Shown: in pieces, positions 13,776 through 27,219 of the stretch
How the letters are laid out: every line of letters begins with the position of its first letter
Numbering within the stretch: position 1 is the first letter of the stretch
Origin: Hymenoscyphus infarciens
Taxonomy: Eukaryota > Ascomycota > Leotiomycetes > Helotiales > Helotiaceae
DNA: 64,000 nucleotides
Reading direction: 5' to 3'
Assembly: GCA_001414345.1 (NCBI GenBank)
Contig: LLCB01000182.1
Location: 53,742-117,741, forward strand
Program-made: the position numbers and the translations under genes
The notes under the pieces: generated by a model
The model's input: only the letters and a program-made list of their open reading frames with translations
Told to the model about the DNA's origin: nothing
Databases searched by the model: none

Positions 13776-14983
13776 TATATATAGATTATACTATATAACT
13801 TTTTCTATTTTTAAACTATAAAATTAGTTAAAGAAAAAAAATAAAAAGTATAAGACTAACTAAGTAAAGCTTTATATAAACTTTATTACTAATATTAGTT
13901 TAATATTTCTTAAGATTTTTAGTTAAAATAATTATAAAAGAGAGATAGATATTTCAAAGAGCTTTATAGAAATAGCTTATTATATAGTTAAAGTAATAAT
14001 TAATAGTTTTAGATTTAGTATTAAAATAATAACTAGTTAATTTCCTAGTAATAGTAGAAGTAATATAACTCTTATATAAAGCTTCTTAAAAGTTAGAAAT
14101 ATTAAAGGAAACCTTCTTAATAGAAGATATAATAAGTAAACTCTTACTACTAATAGTTAGATACTTAGTATTATTACTAAGAAGTTTATTTAAGTACTTA
14201 GTATTATTATTAAAGAGCTCTTTAAAAAGAGCTTTAAGCCTAGTAGAGTCTTTATTAACTTTTTTATATTTATTAGAGCTTTTAACTTCTAACTTCTCTA
14301 GCTTATTCTTAAAAGTATTAATAGTATAAAATCTACTAAGTATAATAAACTAGAGTATAATTAAACTAGAAGAATAAATACTTAAGAGATTTAATATTTA
14401 ATATTCTTAAATAGATAACTAAAGTAGAGTATAAGAATTAAAATACTTAATTAAATCTATTCTTAGTATTTAACGTTTAAATAATACTCTTCTAAGTATA
14501 TAAGTATTATCTTTACTATCTTTATAGTATTTAAAAGTAAGTATAGATTTAGGATTTATATATATTTATTTATTATCTAAGAGATAAAAGATCTTAGAAG
14601 AAAGCTATTTTTAGTTAATAGAGCTTAGAAAAGAGAGATATAAGCTTCTTACTATAGTCTTTTATTAGATAGTATATACTATAGTAGTTTAGTAGTATTA
14701 GAAGAGTTTTAAGAAAGTTATAAAAAGAAAAGAAAGAGATTAGATTATTAGATCTATATATATAGTAAATAATGCTTTCTTAAGTAGAAAAGGTTATTTA
14801 AGAGGTATATTATAAGATAAAAGTAGATTAGATAAAGAGTTATCTAATAACTCTATCTTTTAAGTAAGAAGTATAGTATTTAAAGTCTTATACTTTCCTC
14901 TATAGTTCTAAAGAATTAAATATCTATTTTAATCTTACTTTATTTATTCTATACTCTTAATATAGCTTCTATAATCGCTATAA
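13776..14983 (+). mobile_element. 3' portion of copia copy 1
   Basis: This stretch matches 29,860-31,070 of the second copy through to the shared terminal block that ends in tcgctata (14,983 here, 31,070 there, and 23,435 for the upstream terminal repeat of copy 2). The last 300 bp are therefore likely LTR. The preceding kilobase carries a minus-strand frame with leucine/isoleucine-rich content and stops mainly at former glutamine codons; I do not recognise it. Confidence 0.6.
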
Positions 14984-17346
14984 CTAGTTACTCTTTTATA
15001 AAAGAAGTATTAAAGCTTAAACTTACGTCTAAAATTATAATATAATATATTAAATTAGTAAAGCGTCTCTTAGACAAAGACTTATTAAAAGTTATATTTC
15101 TAGACGCTATAGTAATATATATATAACTAGATAAGAGAGCTAATTAGTACTAGTAAAAGACAGACGAGTACTACTATAAAGATATATAATTAGAAATAAT
15201 TAAGAGATATTCTAATAGATAATTCTTTAGTACTATCTATCTAGGTTCTTACTAAGGTCTCTATTATATATATAACCTAGAAATAATATAAGAGATTAAG
15301 AACGTAGAGGCGTATTTAGCCGAGGCTAATATAGTATAGCTATAACTTATAAAAGCTGAATTTAATTAGTAAGAAAGAGAAAAGAAGAGAGAATAGACTA
15401 GTAAAGAACGTAGAGTACTTAGAAGAAGAGCTAAATTATATAATTTCTTATAAAAGATAGTATATAAGTAAGTAAATAAGACTAAGAGAGAAATAGATTA
15501 GTACCGGCTTTATAAGAGATATCTTAAGCTAAAACCCTTTTCTTAGTATAAGAAGTTAAATAAGAAGAGAAGAGATAAGGTTATATACTTAGTTATAGAT
15601 AATACTCGCTTATATTTCTATAAAGTAACTAAAGAGATTTTATACTATTATTCTATTTAGTAGCTTCTTTATTCTCTCTAGTTATTAGATATATATCTAA
15701 TAGAGTAGATATAGTTATATATATAAAAACAGCTATATATAAGAAGAGTATATAGAGAGATTAGTTAAGGACTTTTAAAAGTAGACTCTATATAAATTAG
15801 TCTTTCTATAATTCGATTAATCTACGTTAAACGTAATCTAGATCTAAAGCTATTTAAGTCTCTACTTTTATAACGAATTATAATAGATATTTAAGTAATA
15901 TAGAGCCTTTATAAGAAGAAGAAGATAGTGCCTTTATTAATAGTATAATTATACTAGATTACCTTTTAAGCTCTAGAGACTAGGCCTCGAGTTCTATAGC
16001 TAAATAGATTAATAGTCTTAACTTTAAAACTATAATAAAGCTAGCTTTTATAAGATTCCTTTATATAGTAGAGACTATATATAAAGATACTAATTTAGCT
16101 AACTATAGAGTATTTATATATATATGTATTTAATAATAAAAGGTTACTTTTGTTAAAGAAGACGAATATATAATTATACGCTTATAATCGAGTAAATTAG
16201 ACTACGAGTATATAGAAGTAGTGATATTAGTATTAGGTATAAAATTATCTATATACTCTATAATAGTACTTCGAGTGCTATTTACTTTTAATTCTTAACT
16301 ATCTATAGTACTACTCTTTTACTAGAAAGGTAGCTCTTTTATAAGAAACTAATATATTAGCTCTTTATACTACTACTTCTAAATAGTCGGTGTTAGTAAT
16401 AGTATATTATATTTAAGATATAGTTTATATAGAGGCGCTATATAATATACTTCTAATAATAGAGTATTAGATATAGATATTTAGATACTTAGAAAGTAGA
16501 CTTCGAATACTTTTAAGAGATACTTTACTCTAAGCTATTAGAAGTAATACCTTTTAAATAAGCGATTTTTAATAGATAAGGCTCTCTCTCTCTTAGCCTA
16601 GTAGGCTTTAGAAGACCTCTATAGTTAGTAGATAGTATATTCTCTATTATAACTACGTCGCTTTACTATTTACGCTACTTATAGTCTTTTATACGTTGCT
16701 TTTAAAAGCCTTATCTTTTCTTATATTTAAAGTAGCTTCTCTTTAATTAGTTAAGTAATCTTACTTAAAGTAGCTAATAGTACTTACTCTTTCTACTTTT
16801 ATATTAGTAAGATACTTAGAAAGCTTTCTAATTAGCCTAAAAAGAAGGTATATAAGAGAGTATAGAGTAAGATATTAGAAGCTAGCTAGTAAATATAGAA
16901 ATTCTTAAAATAGCTTTAATTACGTATATATAATAAAAAGTAATAAATAGAAGAGGTTTATAGTAAATTAAGAAATTAGCTTAATAAGTAGAGAGAGATA
17001 TATATATATCTTCTCTTATACTAAGTAACCTCTATTCTATTAATAATACTTTCTATTACTTTTAATATTATATTAAGTATTAAGCTCTTTTTAACTCTAC
17101 TCTCGTATTCTTTCGTAATACGCTTACTAGGATTAGTTAGTACTTTTTAGTCTCTTAAATAAGTGCGATAGCTAATAGTACTTACTCTTTTTACCTTTAT
17201 ATTAGTAAGATACTTAAAGAGTCTTCTAATTAGCTTAAAAAGAAGATATATAAGAGAGTATAGAGTAAGATACTAGAAGCTAGCTAGTAAATATAGAAAT
17301 TCTTAAAATAGCCTTAAATACGTATATATAACGAAAAGTAATAAAT
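14984..17346. other. Unrecognised RIP'd repeat relic with a basic coiled-coil-like frame
   Basis: This AT-rich stretch has no intact ORF. A plus-strand frame from about 15,295 to 15,950, with stops mostly at TAA/TAG that could have been CAA/CAG, is rich in Glu, Arg and Lys with an R-rich run near 15,405-15,440 and looks helical. I could not assign a family. The 3' part holds a diverged direct repeat (16,772-16,948 and 17,170-17,346), and the stretch ends abruptly against a truncated LTR element. Confidence 0.4.
16772..17346 (+). repeat. Diverged direct repeat pair (about 177 bp, 398 bp apart)
   Basis: 16,772-16,948 and 17,170-17,346 share long identical runs starting at agctaatagtacttactct and ending at gtaataaat, differing mainly by C/T and G/A changes. 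Weaker similarity extends a few tens of bases upstream of both. The spacing is too small for an ordinary LTR element; the pair could be a local tandem duplication or a terminal repeat of a very small element. Confidence 0.6.
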
Positions 17347-18506
17347 TAGAGAGTATTTAAAATAGCTTCGATACTATATTAAGTAGAGAAACGTCGGAGA
17401 AAGGTATTAGAGATAGTAGCGTCTCTTAGCTAAAAGAGATATAAATTCGAGCTTAGAAGTAGTATAGAGTTCGATTAGAGACGAAGCGAGTTATTAACTT
17501 TGAATATTACTTACTCTCTTTTCTAGCTTAGCTAGCTAATCTTTTATTTCTTGATTTTCTACTTCTAAAGCTTATATAACCGACTATATAATATCTATTT
17601 TTAAAAAGTTCTACTTATCTTTATTATTTCTTTAGAATCTTTTATTCTTTAGTATATAGTTGCTATTTAGCCGGCTTTTAGAAGAGTGTCTTTTAGTAAG
17701 AGAGATAGTAGTAGCTTTAGAAGATTATTATTACTCGACGCTTTATAGCGGAATAGAAGTCGATATCTTAATATTAGTTTTAGAGAGAGAGAGAGAAGTA
17801 AGAGTAGATTCAGAAGTCTTTTATAATAACTTTTATAAGTAGTCGACTTTACTAAACCTTATATAGTATTCTCTATATAGAGAGAGTTATTAGAAGCCTT
17901 AGAGACACTTAGTATATCTCGCTTTCTTAATATATTAAAAATATAATTTTACTAGCTATTTATAACTAATACTAAACTATAATATTACTAGCTATCTAGA
18001 AGGTCTCTAGAATCCCGGCTATTCAAAGATATTATTATAATAGTCTAAATCTAAGCTAAATCGAGTTTAAAACAAAAAGCGATAATAAGCTTAAAGAGAT
18101 ATTATTTATACTATCTCTAATAAAGAAGAGTTTAGTCTTTTTATATAATAGTACGAAATATAGACTACTATTAAAGAGGTATATAGAAGTGTATTTAATA
18201 GAATAACATATATAAATACTAGGCTCTAATATAGAAGAAAAGGCTAAACTACTCTTTTCTAACTCTAGGAGATTAGATAGCTATATATAAGAGGTTTAGA
18301 TAATATAAAAGAGATACGAAACCGAATAATAGTATACGTTAGCTAATATAAAAGTCTAAACTCTATAAAGTCTATCTAAAAGTCTAGATAGACTTATATA
18401 TATATATAATCTTCTTAAATTAGATAATATAAAATAATAACTACTAAAACCTTATATATATAGTATATACTATTTAATCTCGGCTATATAGAATAGTAGG
18501 CTATTA
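17347..18506 (-). mobile_element. Truncated reverse-oriented gag-only LTR element
   Basis: 18,146-18,506 is a 361-bp LTR in reverse orientation (taatagtacgaaat...ctatta), matching the inverted LTRs of element G. 17,347-18,145 is the reverse complement of G's 5' interior (about 20,349-21,160). The element is truncated at 17,347: the rest of the interior and the other LTR are missing, and a foreign repeat follows. A 60-codon open frame at 17,660-17,842 on the plus strand is antisense to the Gag region and is not a gene. Confidence 0.65.
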
Positions 18507-19995
18507 TATTTATATAATAGAGATAAAAAAAGAGAGTTATATTTAAGCGAGAAACTAAGCTGAAAATTAGCTAAGAACGCTTAGAAAATACTAGACTAAG
18601 TAGAAATTAGTATAGAAATAAGATAATTTTTAACTAATCTCTAAGTATATTCTCTTTATTAAATAATAAAAGATTTACTTAATTTTCTATATTAAGTTAT
18701 TCTCTATTATACTCTATATTCTCTTTAAAAGTCTTATTATATATATCTAAACCTTTTATAATAATTAGCTTATTTAAGTTAAAATCTCTCTCTTTTACTA
18801 TTTCTACTATTTTCTCTAAAAGACCTCTATTCTTCTAGCTTAAAAGAGCTTACTTATTAGTATAATTATTAAGAAGAATATACTAATCCTTCTTAACTTT
18901 TTAAGTCTATACTTATACTTATCTCTTATTTATAAAGTCTTAAAGTTAGATTAGTTCTAGACCTTTCTTTATCTCTTAGTTTAACTTTCTTTCTTTTAAT
19001 CAAGTTATATATAAGCTTTTTTAATCTTATTATTAGCTACTATTATCTAATATATTTAGAATTTAAGTATTAAACTCTACTCTTTTATTTAAGAAACTAA
19101 TCTTCTTTTTTTTTAAAGTATTAATATTTATAGCTCTAGCTTTCTCTATTCTAAGAGTATAGTAGTTCTAACTAGTCTTTCTCTTTCTTTTAACTTAGAT
19201 TATCTTCTAAATATTATAATATATATATATTTTATAATAGATAATCTATAGATAAAAGTTTAAGAAGTAGAAAGAAAGAGTTTCAAGTTAGCTCTTATAA
19301 GTAAAAAAATAAGAAAGATTAACTTTAGCTTAGATATTCTTAAAGTTAAAGAAAGTTTAGTTTAACGTTTAAGACTAAAAAGATTTATAAAATAGTTAAG
19401 ATATAGTAGATTATTTAAGATTAGAGTATATCTTTATCTTTCTTAAAGTAACTTCTAAATATACTAGCTATAAACTAGAATCTTAGAAGCTTTTTTAAAT
19501 AGTTTAAAGTTTAAAAGTATTATCTTAGATATTTTTAGAATTATAGAGAAAGTTAGTAATACTATACTAATATTTTTTATAATAAAGAGCTCTCTAAATA
19601 ACTTAAGAGTACTAGTGTTTATATAGCTAGAAAAGAGCTATATCTAGAGATTATATAATATAAGTTATATAAAATAGAAACTTTAAGAATATAGATATAT
19701 TATACTTATATATAAGTCTCTTAAAAAGTAACTATTATATAAGAGAAAGTAATAAAGTAATAAAGCTAAGGTAAACTAAGCTTTTTATTAGTATAACTAC
19801 TTTTACTTAAACTAAAGAGTTTACTATTCGATTATATCTTACTTACTTAATTCTTAAAATAATACTACTTTTATAATATAATTATAAAAAAGATAAAACT
19901 ACTAGAAGTACTAATACTCTCTATAAGAGTAACTTAGTAATAGTTTTCTAAGCTATTTAAGTATTATAAAGAAATATTAGCTAGTATATATACTA
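18507..19995. other. Unrecognised RIP'd transposon relic
   Basis: This AT-rich stretch almost lacks CpA and TpG and has no intact ORF. Its minus strand between about 18,660 and 18,900 gives a lysine/asparagine-rich frame with few stops; no motif allows a family call. It is bounded by the LTR of a truncated element on the left and by element G on the right. Part of it could be the missing 5' end of the copia copy 2 LTR, but I see no convincing match. Confidence 0.35.
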
Positions 19996-22900
19996 TGACA
20001 GTATACCGTCTTATATACCTAAGATTATATAGTATATACCGTGTTTTAGTAGTTATTGTTTTATATTATCTAATTTAAGAAGATTACGTACGTCCGTACG
20101 TCTATCTAGACTTTTAGACGTACTTCGTAGGTTCGGGCTTTTATATTAGCTAACGTATATCGTTGTTCGGTTTTGTATCTCTTTTATATCGTCTAAACCT
20201 CTTATATATAGCAGCCTACTCTCCTAGAGTTAGAAAAGGCTAGTTTAGCCTTTTCTTCTATATTAGAGCCTAGTATTTATATACGTTATTTAGTCTCGAA
20301 CGTACTTCTATATACCTCTTCTCCTATAGTATATATTTCGTACTTTTATATAAAAAGGCTAAACTCTACTTCGCCGGTAATAGCATTTATAATATCTCTT
20401 TAAGCTTATCGTCGCTTTTATTTCTTTTTTAGGCTAGAATTAGACTTAAACGACGCTATTCTTAAATAGCTAGGATTCTAGAGATCTCCTGAATAGCTAG
20501 TAATATTAGAGTTTAGTATCGGTTTTAGATAGCTAGTAAAAATCGTGTCTTATATATTATAGGATTTAAATATACTAAGTGTTTAGAATTCTAATAACTC
20601 TCTCTGTATAAGAACTGCTATATATAGGTTTAGTAAATAAGTCGACTATTATTAAAAGTTATTACGAAGGCTTCTAAATCTACTCTTACTCTCTTCTCTC
20701 TAAATCGACATTATTATGTCGAATTTCTAAGAGACCTTAGGTCTCTCTAAACCTGTTCTACTATAAGGTGTTAAACCCTCTTCTAGAGCTACCTTCCTTT
20801 CTAAAAGCTGTTTAAATAGCATCTATATACTAAAACCTAGAAGATCTCGACGAAATAATAATAATAATTAAAGAGACTAGTAAGACTTCTTAAATATAGA
20901 CTAGATACGGTTAGTTATATAGGCTTTAAAAGTAGAAAATTAAGAAATAAAGGATTAGTTAGCTAAGCTAGAAAAGAAAGTAAGCGAACTTATAAGTTAA
21001 CAAATCGCTTTACCTCTAAACTCTCTCTAATCTAACTCTCTTCTACTTCTAAGCTCTAATTTATACCTCTTTCAGCTATAAGTAGCTGCTTCTAATACCT
21101 TCTAATATTCCTCTATCTAATATAGTACCGAAGCCTCTTTAAATACTCTCTAACTTTAATAAAAAAGTAAGATAACTGAAAAGATTAAACCTTTAAATAA
21201 TAGTATTTTACTTATATACTAATAATAGAAAATATTAGTATAAGATAGGCTCTATATAAATACTAACTACTATAGTTTATCTCTAATATATAAAGCTCTT
21301 ATTTAGAGTATAATAACTAGACTAGCTAAGAACTATCTAAAGCCTAGATATAAGTTAGAGTTAGACCTTGTTTTTAAAGATTAAGAAGATATAGTTACTC
21401 TTTTAAATACCTACTTTTTAACTAGTTATAAAACAGAGGACGCTTAAAACGCTTTTATAGCCTTAAAGATAGAAGGAGAAGAAGATAATACTAAAGAAAC
21501 TTTTACTGATTTTAAGAGTTGCTTTTTAAGTATAGCTATACTTAGAGATATACTAGAATTAGAATAGTTCTTTTAAATATAAGATAAGATTATACTATAG
21601 CTCTAAAACTTAGCTACTTTAAGAAAGAGATAATAGAACTATAACTTTGTTAAAATAGTATCTAATCTTTTAGCTTTAGATAAGACGATACGCTAAAACG
21701 CTAAGTTATATAATATTAGCACTTTAGTCTAAAATACTCTCTTCTTATCTAATCTAGCTCTAAACTCTCTATAATCTAATAACGAATCTTCTACTACTTC
21801 TAAAGAAGTAGAATCGGAATTAGAAGATAACGAATAAGTCTTTAAGTACTCTAATTTAAGAGAGAATAAGGTAATATAATAAAATTTAATAATAAAACTC
21901 TTTTAACTAGCTAAAACTACTCTTTTTATTATCTTAAACTTTAGATAGTAAAAACTCGATAATTAGAAATAACTTCGTCTTTAACTACTTAAAACTCTAC
22001 TAACTCTAATTAGAGTCTTACTTTCTTTTTACTTCTAGCTAGACCTAGAAGTTTTATTTAAATTTAAATCGGATATAAATTAGTACGCTCTTAAAGTAAG
22101 CTCTTAGCTAAGTTATTACTATTACCTTTAACGTTATCTCTTAATATTCGCTTCTAACTCTACTCTAAATTCACTTCTAACTTTACTTTAAACTTTTTTA
22201 AACCTATACTCTTTTAGTAATTTTAAATTAGATATAAATTAACTTATACTCTTTTAGTAATTCGAATCGGATACGGATATAAGTTAGTATACTCTTAAAG
22301 TAAGCTCTTAACTAAGTTATTACTACCTCTTAACTGAACGACTTCTAACTCTACGTTAAATTCGACTTTGACTCTATTTTGAACTTTTTAAACTTTTTAA
22401 ACTTTAAACTTTCTTTAACTTACTAGATAGGATTAGACTATACTCTTTTCATATATACTTGTTTTTAATATTAAAGAATTAGAAACGAAGTCTCTTTTAC
22501 AAGTATCTATAAATTAGGTCGGTTACGATTTAGAACCTATCTTAACCTCTTATCTTACTTATAATAAATTATAATAAACAAAGTATCTATGAACTCGGGT
22601 TAGCTATAATTTAGACCTTAACTAACTTATAATAACATAATAATATAATACTTATACTATCTCGATTTAGCTCTAAACGATAAGAGATAGAAGACTTAGA
22701 GACGAGTCTTTTTTAAGAAAGAGAGATATAATAGTATACCGTTCTATATAGCTGAGATTATATAGTATATACCGTGTTTCAGTAGTTGTTGTTTTATATT
22801 ATCTAATTTAGGAAGGTTATATACGTTCGTATATCTGTCTAGACTTTTAGACGTACTTCGTAGGTTTAGGCTTTTATATTAGCTAATGTATATCGTTATT

Positions 22901-23081
22901 CGGTTTCGTACCTCTTTTATATCGTCTAAACCTCTTATATATAGCAGCCTACTCTTCTAGAGTTAGAAAAGGCTAGTTTAGCCTTTTCTTCTATATTAGA
23001 GCCTAGTATTTATATACGTTATTTAGTCTCGAACGCACTTCTATATATCTCTTCTTCTATAGTATATATTTCGTGCTATTA
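19996..23081 (+). mobile_element. LTR retrotransposon G (gag-only family), complete with two 353-bp LTRs
   Basis: The 5' LTR is 19,996-20,348 and the 3' LTR 22,729-23,081, both 353 bp. The 5' LTR still shows its original TGACAG start, while the 3' LTR has taatag; the ends read ctatta or cttтта-like variants of CTGTCA. The purine tract aagaaagagaga (22,715-22,728) directly precedes the 3' LTR. The interior (2.38 kb) encodes a Gag-like protein and nothing else recognisable, so the element was probably mobilised in trans. The 5-bp flanks are AT-rich and not identical, so the target duplication is unproven. It sits just before the terminal block of copia copy 2. Confidence 0.8.
20900..21900 (+). 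pseudogene. Gag-like protein relic of element G
   Basis: A plus-strand frame that includes 21,262-21,610 reads as a Gag-type protein: a helical segment with LAKNYLKP, a conserved-looking LNTYF block, an acidic linker and FKS-x-FLSIAILRDI. Stops are few and nearly all lie where CAA, CAG or TGG codons would be hit by RIP. The layout resembles the Retrotrans_gag core of fungal Ty3/gypsy elements. Elements F and R keep the equivalent region in worse condition. No zinc knuckle or protease follows before the polypurine tract. Boundaries are approximate. Confidence 0.55.
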
Positions 23082-24819
23082 TATATACTTTCTTACTTTT
23101 AAGAACTTATATTTAGAAGCTAGCTTTATTAAAGTTTTTTATCTAATATAATAGTATATTATAGTTTATAATAAAAGTTTTATATTCTTTAAAAAATCTC
23201 TTACTACTAAGAATACTTTAAGTTAACTTCTTTTAAATATTATAAGGTTTTATTATAGAACAAAGATAGGTTAGACAAAGGATTACCTAATAATTCTTAC
23301 TTTTTAAGCGAGGAGTATAGTATTTAAAGCCTTATACTCTCCTCTATAGTTCTAGGAATTAAGTATCTACTTTAACTTTACTTTACTTATTCTATACTCT
23401 TAATATAGCTTCTATAATCGCTATAGTTATAAGCCTAGTTAGTAGATAGGATACTACTTCTACTATACTAGTTATATTAGCTTTATCTTCTTTTTATTTA
23501 TTCTTATTTTCTTTTTAAGAGTACTACTTTTATAATAGTAAGCTTATTTTTAACTGAAAAAGTCCTTCTTATTAACTAAAACTTATAGCTTATATAGTAT
23601 AACCGCTTTTTTTATATTACTTACTAAGAAAGAGTCTAGGAATACTTTGATTTAAATAGCTCTAATACTAAAAACGTTAATAAGCTTAAAAGACCTTATT
23701 CTATAATAGAATAAGCTATACTTAATAAGAATATTAGACTTAAAGAAGCCTAGCTTATAGTAAATAAAGCCTAGAATATACTCTTAGTAGCTTAATATAT
23801 AAGAAGAGATCTACTAGAACTACCTCTCTTAGTAATAGCTAATAATATTAAAGAGTACTTTAGAGATAATATTAAAAGATATACTTTTAAAATTAATAAG
23901 CTTTATACTATATAAGGTAAGATATATAAAGTTAGCTTCTAAGTAAAGAGTACTATAGATAAGTCTATACTCTTAGAAGCCTAATTCTTACTTAGATATA
24001 CTAAGAAATTTACTTTCTAAGACCTAATTTAAAAGCTTAAAAGTAACTTAGTACTAATATTAGAAAGCGTAGAAGATATAGTATATATAGAATACTAGAA
24101 TACGCTTACTTAAACTAAATTAGAGTTTATAAACCTTAATTACTAGTTCTCTAACTAGAAATACTACTATAACTAAGCGAAAAAATTTTAACTTTTAAAG
24201 ATTAAGAGTCTACTTATAATAAAGGACTTTCTAGAGATAGTTTATTAAATTACTTTTACTTAGATAATAAGTTAAAAGATATAGTTAATTAATAATATAG
24301 AGCTTAAGAAAGGAGTTATATTATTTAATAATCTTATTAAAATGTTTTTAGAGATCTTATATAAACACCTTATATTAAAGACTAATAGAAAGGCTAGTAG
24401 GATATTCTCTATTCTTAAAAGTAGAAGTAATAACCTATCTAATTCTAAGAATAGAGCTTAAAATAAGAGTTCTAATAATAAGAAATATTTATATAAGACT
24501 AGTTAAAGATACTTTTAGAAACCTATTAACTACTAAACCTTAGAATTTATACTTACTAGAAAGTATAATCCTACTCTTAATAATCTCTTAGATAATAAGG
24601 AGTTAAAAGAGATAATATAGCGTTTAAAAGCCTTATTCTAGATAGACTTTTAAAAGAAACTAATTAAAAAGTTCTTTATAATATAATCTAAGTTTAGAAA
24701 GAGATCTATAAGCTTTACTAGTAGTATTTAGAGGTTACTAAAATACTTTATTAGGAATATAAGTATTATAATCTTATCTCTAGAGCTTTTAACTAATCTA
24801 GAAAAGATAAACTAAGCTC

Positions 24820-26400
24820 TAAAATAGGGAATCTATACTTTCTTAGTTAAATATACTAGATACTCTTTTATAGATTTAATACTCTTTAATAATTATAAAA
24901 TAGTTTATCTTATTAATAGTAAGAATATACTTATTTTAAGAACTTTTAAATACTCTAATAATATAATAGAATTAGGAATAACTAGTATTCTAATTAATAG
25001 AATAAGAATAAGAGTTATAAAGAACGTTTTTAAGAGTAAAAGAGGAAATAACTCTATAGATTTAATACTTATTAATATTACTATTATTAAAAGCTTTTAT
25101 TTTAATATTATCTTAGAAGTATATATTAGAGAATTTAGAGTATAGTATAATAAGTATAACTATTTATTACGTTTTAGACTTATAAAGAATAGTATAGTTA
25201 TTAAATCTTTAATTTATATAATAAACTTAGTCTTATTTAAATATAACTCTATTAATAACTATACTAAGCTCTAAAACCCTTAAGCTATATTTACTTTAAT
25301 ATACTTAATACTTTCTAAAAAGATTAATAAACGCTTTTATAAGAAGATAAAAGACTATATTAGACTAAGAAACGATTTAGTAGAAATATAATATAAAAGA
25401 TTAAGATATTTAAAATAAGAAGCTCTTAAAGCTTTAGTCTAGTTAGTAAGAAACGTAAAAATTATAAGTATTAAATAAGTAAAGTACTTATATTATATTA
25501 TTACTTATACTTAGAACGTTATTTTAAGATATATCTCTAAGAATAGAAGTATATAACTATTCTAGTAGTATTTATAGAATCTATTTAACTTCTTAACTAG
25601 ATATAATAGAGCTAAATAGCTCCTTCTAATAAAAGAGGAATATAGTAGAAAGCTCTTTAGATTTATAATAATAAATAAGAGAAGAGAAATAGTATTTAAA
25701 AAGCTTAAAAACTTTAAAAGATAGATTAGATAGTAATATAGTCTTTTAATTTATAAGTTTAAATATAATAATAATAAATTAGTAATCTTATAATATAGAG
25801 TCTTAGAATATACTTTATAGGCTATAGAAATTAGAATAGACCTAGAGCTTATACTAACTTATACTTATAAGCTAAATAGAAAAGTAAAAAGAGTAGATTA
25901 AGAAGTAATTATATACTTAATTAAAATATTATCTACTACTAACTTACTATAATACCTTTAAACTAAGTCGACTATAGCTAGAATCTAGCTCTATAATATA
26001 AGTTCTAATTAAAGAAATAAGTTTAAGATACTAAATAAGGTACTTCTATTATAGTTTAATAATTATTTCTATTAATATAATCTAAAGTTTAAGAACTTAG
26101 TAATAAAAGACCTTAGACTAGATTAAAATAGAATCTATGTTTATAAATCTAGAGCTTATTTACTAAAAAAGAAGAGAGAATAAGAAGTTAAGAAGAGAGC
26201 TTTTAAATTTAATCTTAGAGCTTATATAAGTTATTTAGTTAAGTATATCTTATTAAATATTTACTATATCTAAGTTTTATAGCTTAATTAAGTTACTATA
26301 ACTTAAAATATTATATTTAAGAAAGAAATCTTTTATATACTAGAATATAAAAAGGTAGAATAATAACCTATTATAATTACTTATATAATAGTATAATATA
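24820..26400 (+). pseudogene. Copia protease/integrase relic
   Basis: The plus-strand frame from about 24,838 keeps a long stop-free stretch resembling the aspartic-protease and Gag-pre-integrase part of copia Pol. At 26,218-26,350 it matches the C-terminal part of copia integrase, with a YLV-x-Y...NIY segment followed by V-T-x-T-x-N-x-x-F, the usual lead-in to the reverse transcriptase linker. Cysteine and aspartate codons have been lost to RIP, so catalytic residues cannot be confirmed. No start codon survives. Confidence 0.65.
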
Positions 26401-27219
26401 TAGTTAAGTAGAAGTAATAGAATACTAAAGCCTTATTTAAAAGTATTAGTATATATAAAATAGAGAGTGTAGGAAAACTAAAACTAGGAACTAAACTAGT
26501 AAAAGATATCTTATCTAAAGCTATTAATATACTAAGTAAAGCTTTAATTAGCTAAAACTTAGAAATAAGACTAGAAAAGGGAGATATAATCTCTTCTAGG
26601 TTTAGACTTCTATTATCTAGAGTAATATCTAAACCTAAAAGTATACTAGAATAAGTTATAAGCTCTTAAAATAGATAAAATATAAGAATCTTCTAATAAA
26701 CTATAAGACTCTCTTAATAAATACTTATAGGATTCTCCTAATTATAAAATAATACTAAAAGTATAAAAGGCCTAAGTAGTCTACTAATTAGAATAAGTAA
26801 TAGAATATTAGAGAGAATCTCTTAATAAAATAGAAAGAGTAGACCTTTTTAATAATAAAGTAGTATATAAGAAAGAACTTTTAATATACTAGTTCTAGAA
26901 ACTTCTAATATAAAGTTAATTAAAGAGTAAAGAATAATAAATATAGAAAGTAAAAACTTAAAAGAGCTTAAAATAAAGTAAGAATATATAAAGAAAGTAT
27001 ATCTACTTATATTAAGAAAGAGTAAAAGAGGTTAACCTAGAAAAGAGAATACTAAGAATATAATAATCTCTACTCTATTAGTTATATTAATTAAGATAAA
27101 GTCTTAATAAGCTATTTTAGAATATTTAAATTATTTCTTTAGTACTTTTTAACCTTTATTAGAAAGTATAGTATTAAATAAGAAAGACTTATAAGATATC
27201 TACTATATTATTATAGTAG

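Larger units (their letters stand above)
1..14983 (+). mobile_element. Ty1/copia retrotransposon copy 1, RIP-degraded, 5' part outside window
   Basis: This is a relic of a copia-type LTR retrotransposon whose three visible pieces are 1-471, 5,642-8,240 and 13,776-14,983. They align in order with 26,735-31,070, the second copy. The middle piece, read on the plus strand with stops at former glutamine codons, gives copia reverse transcriptase signatures: a VRG-like start near 5,940, an N-rich block in place of the catalytic FYVDD box near 6,311, then an RNase H region to about 7,250. The two interruptions are a LINE (472-5,641) and an LTR-element nest (8,241-13,775). No intact reading frame remains. 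Identity rests on my translation and on alignment to copy 2; the family name follows from the order integrase before reverse transcriptase seen in copy 2. Confidence 0.8.

Noticed and set aside
17660..17842. 60-codon plus-strand ORF in the AT-rich block
   Set aside because: It lies antisense to the Gag region of a truncated LTR element, has low-complexity RE repeats from a gagaga tract, and no domain.
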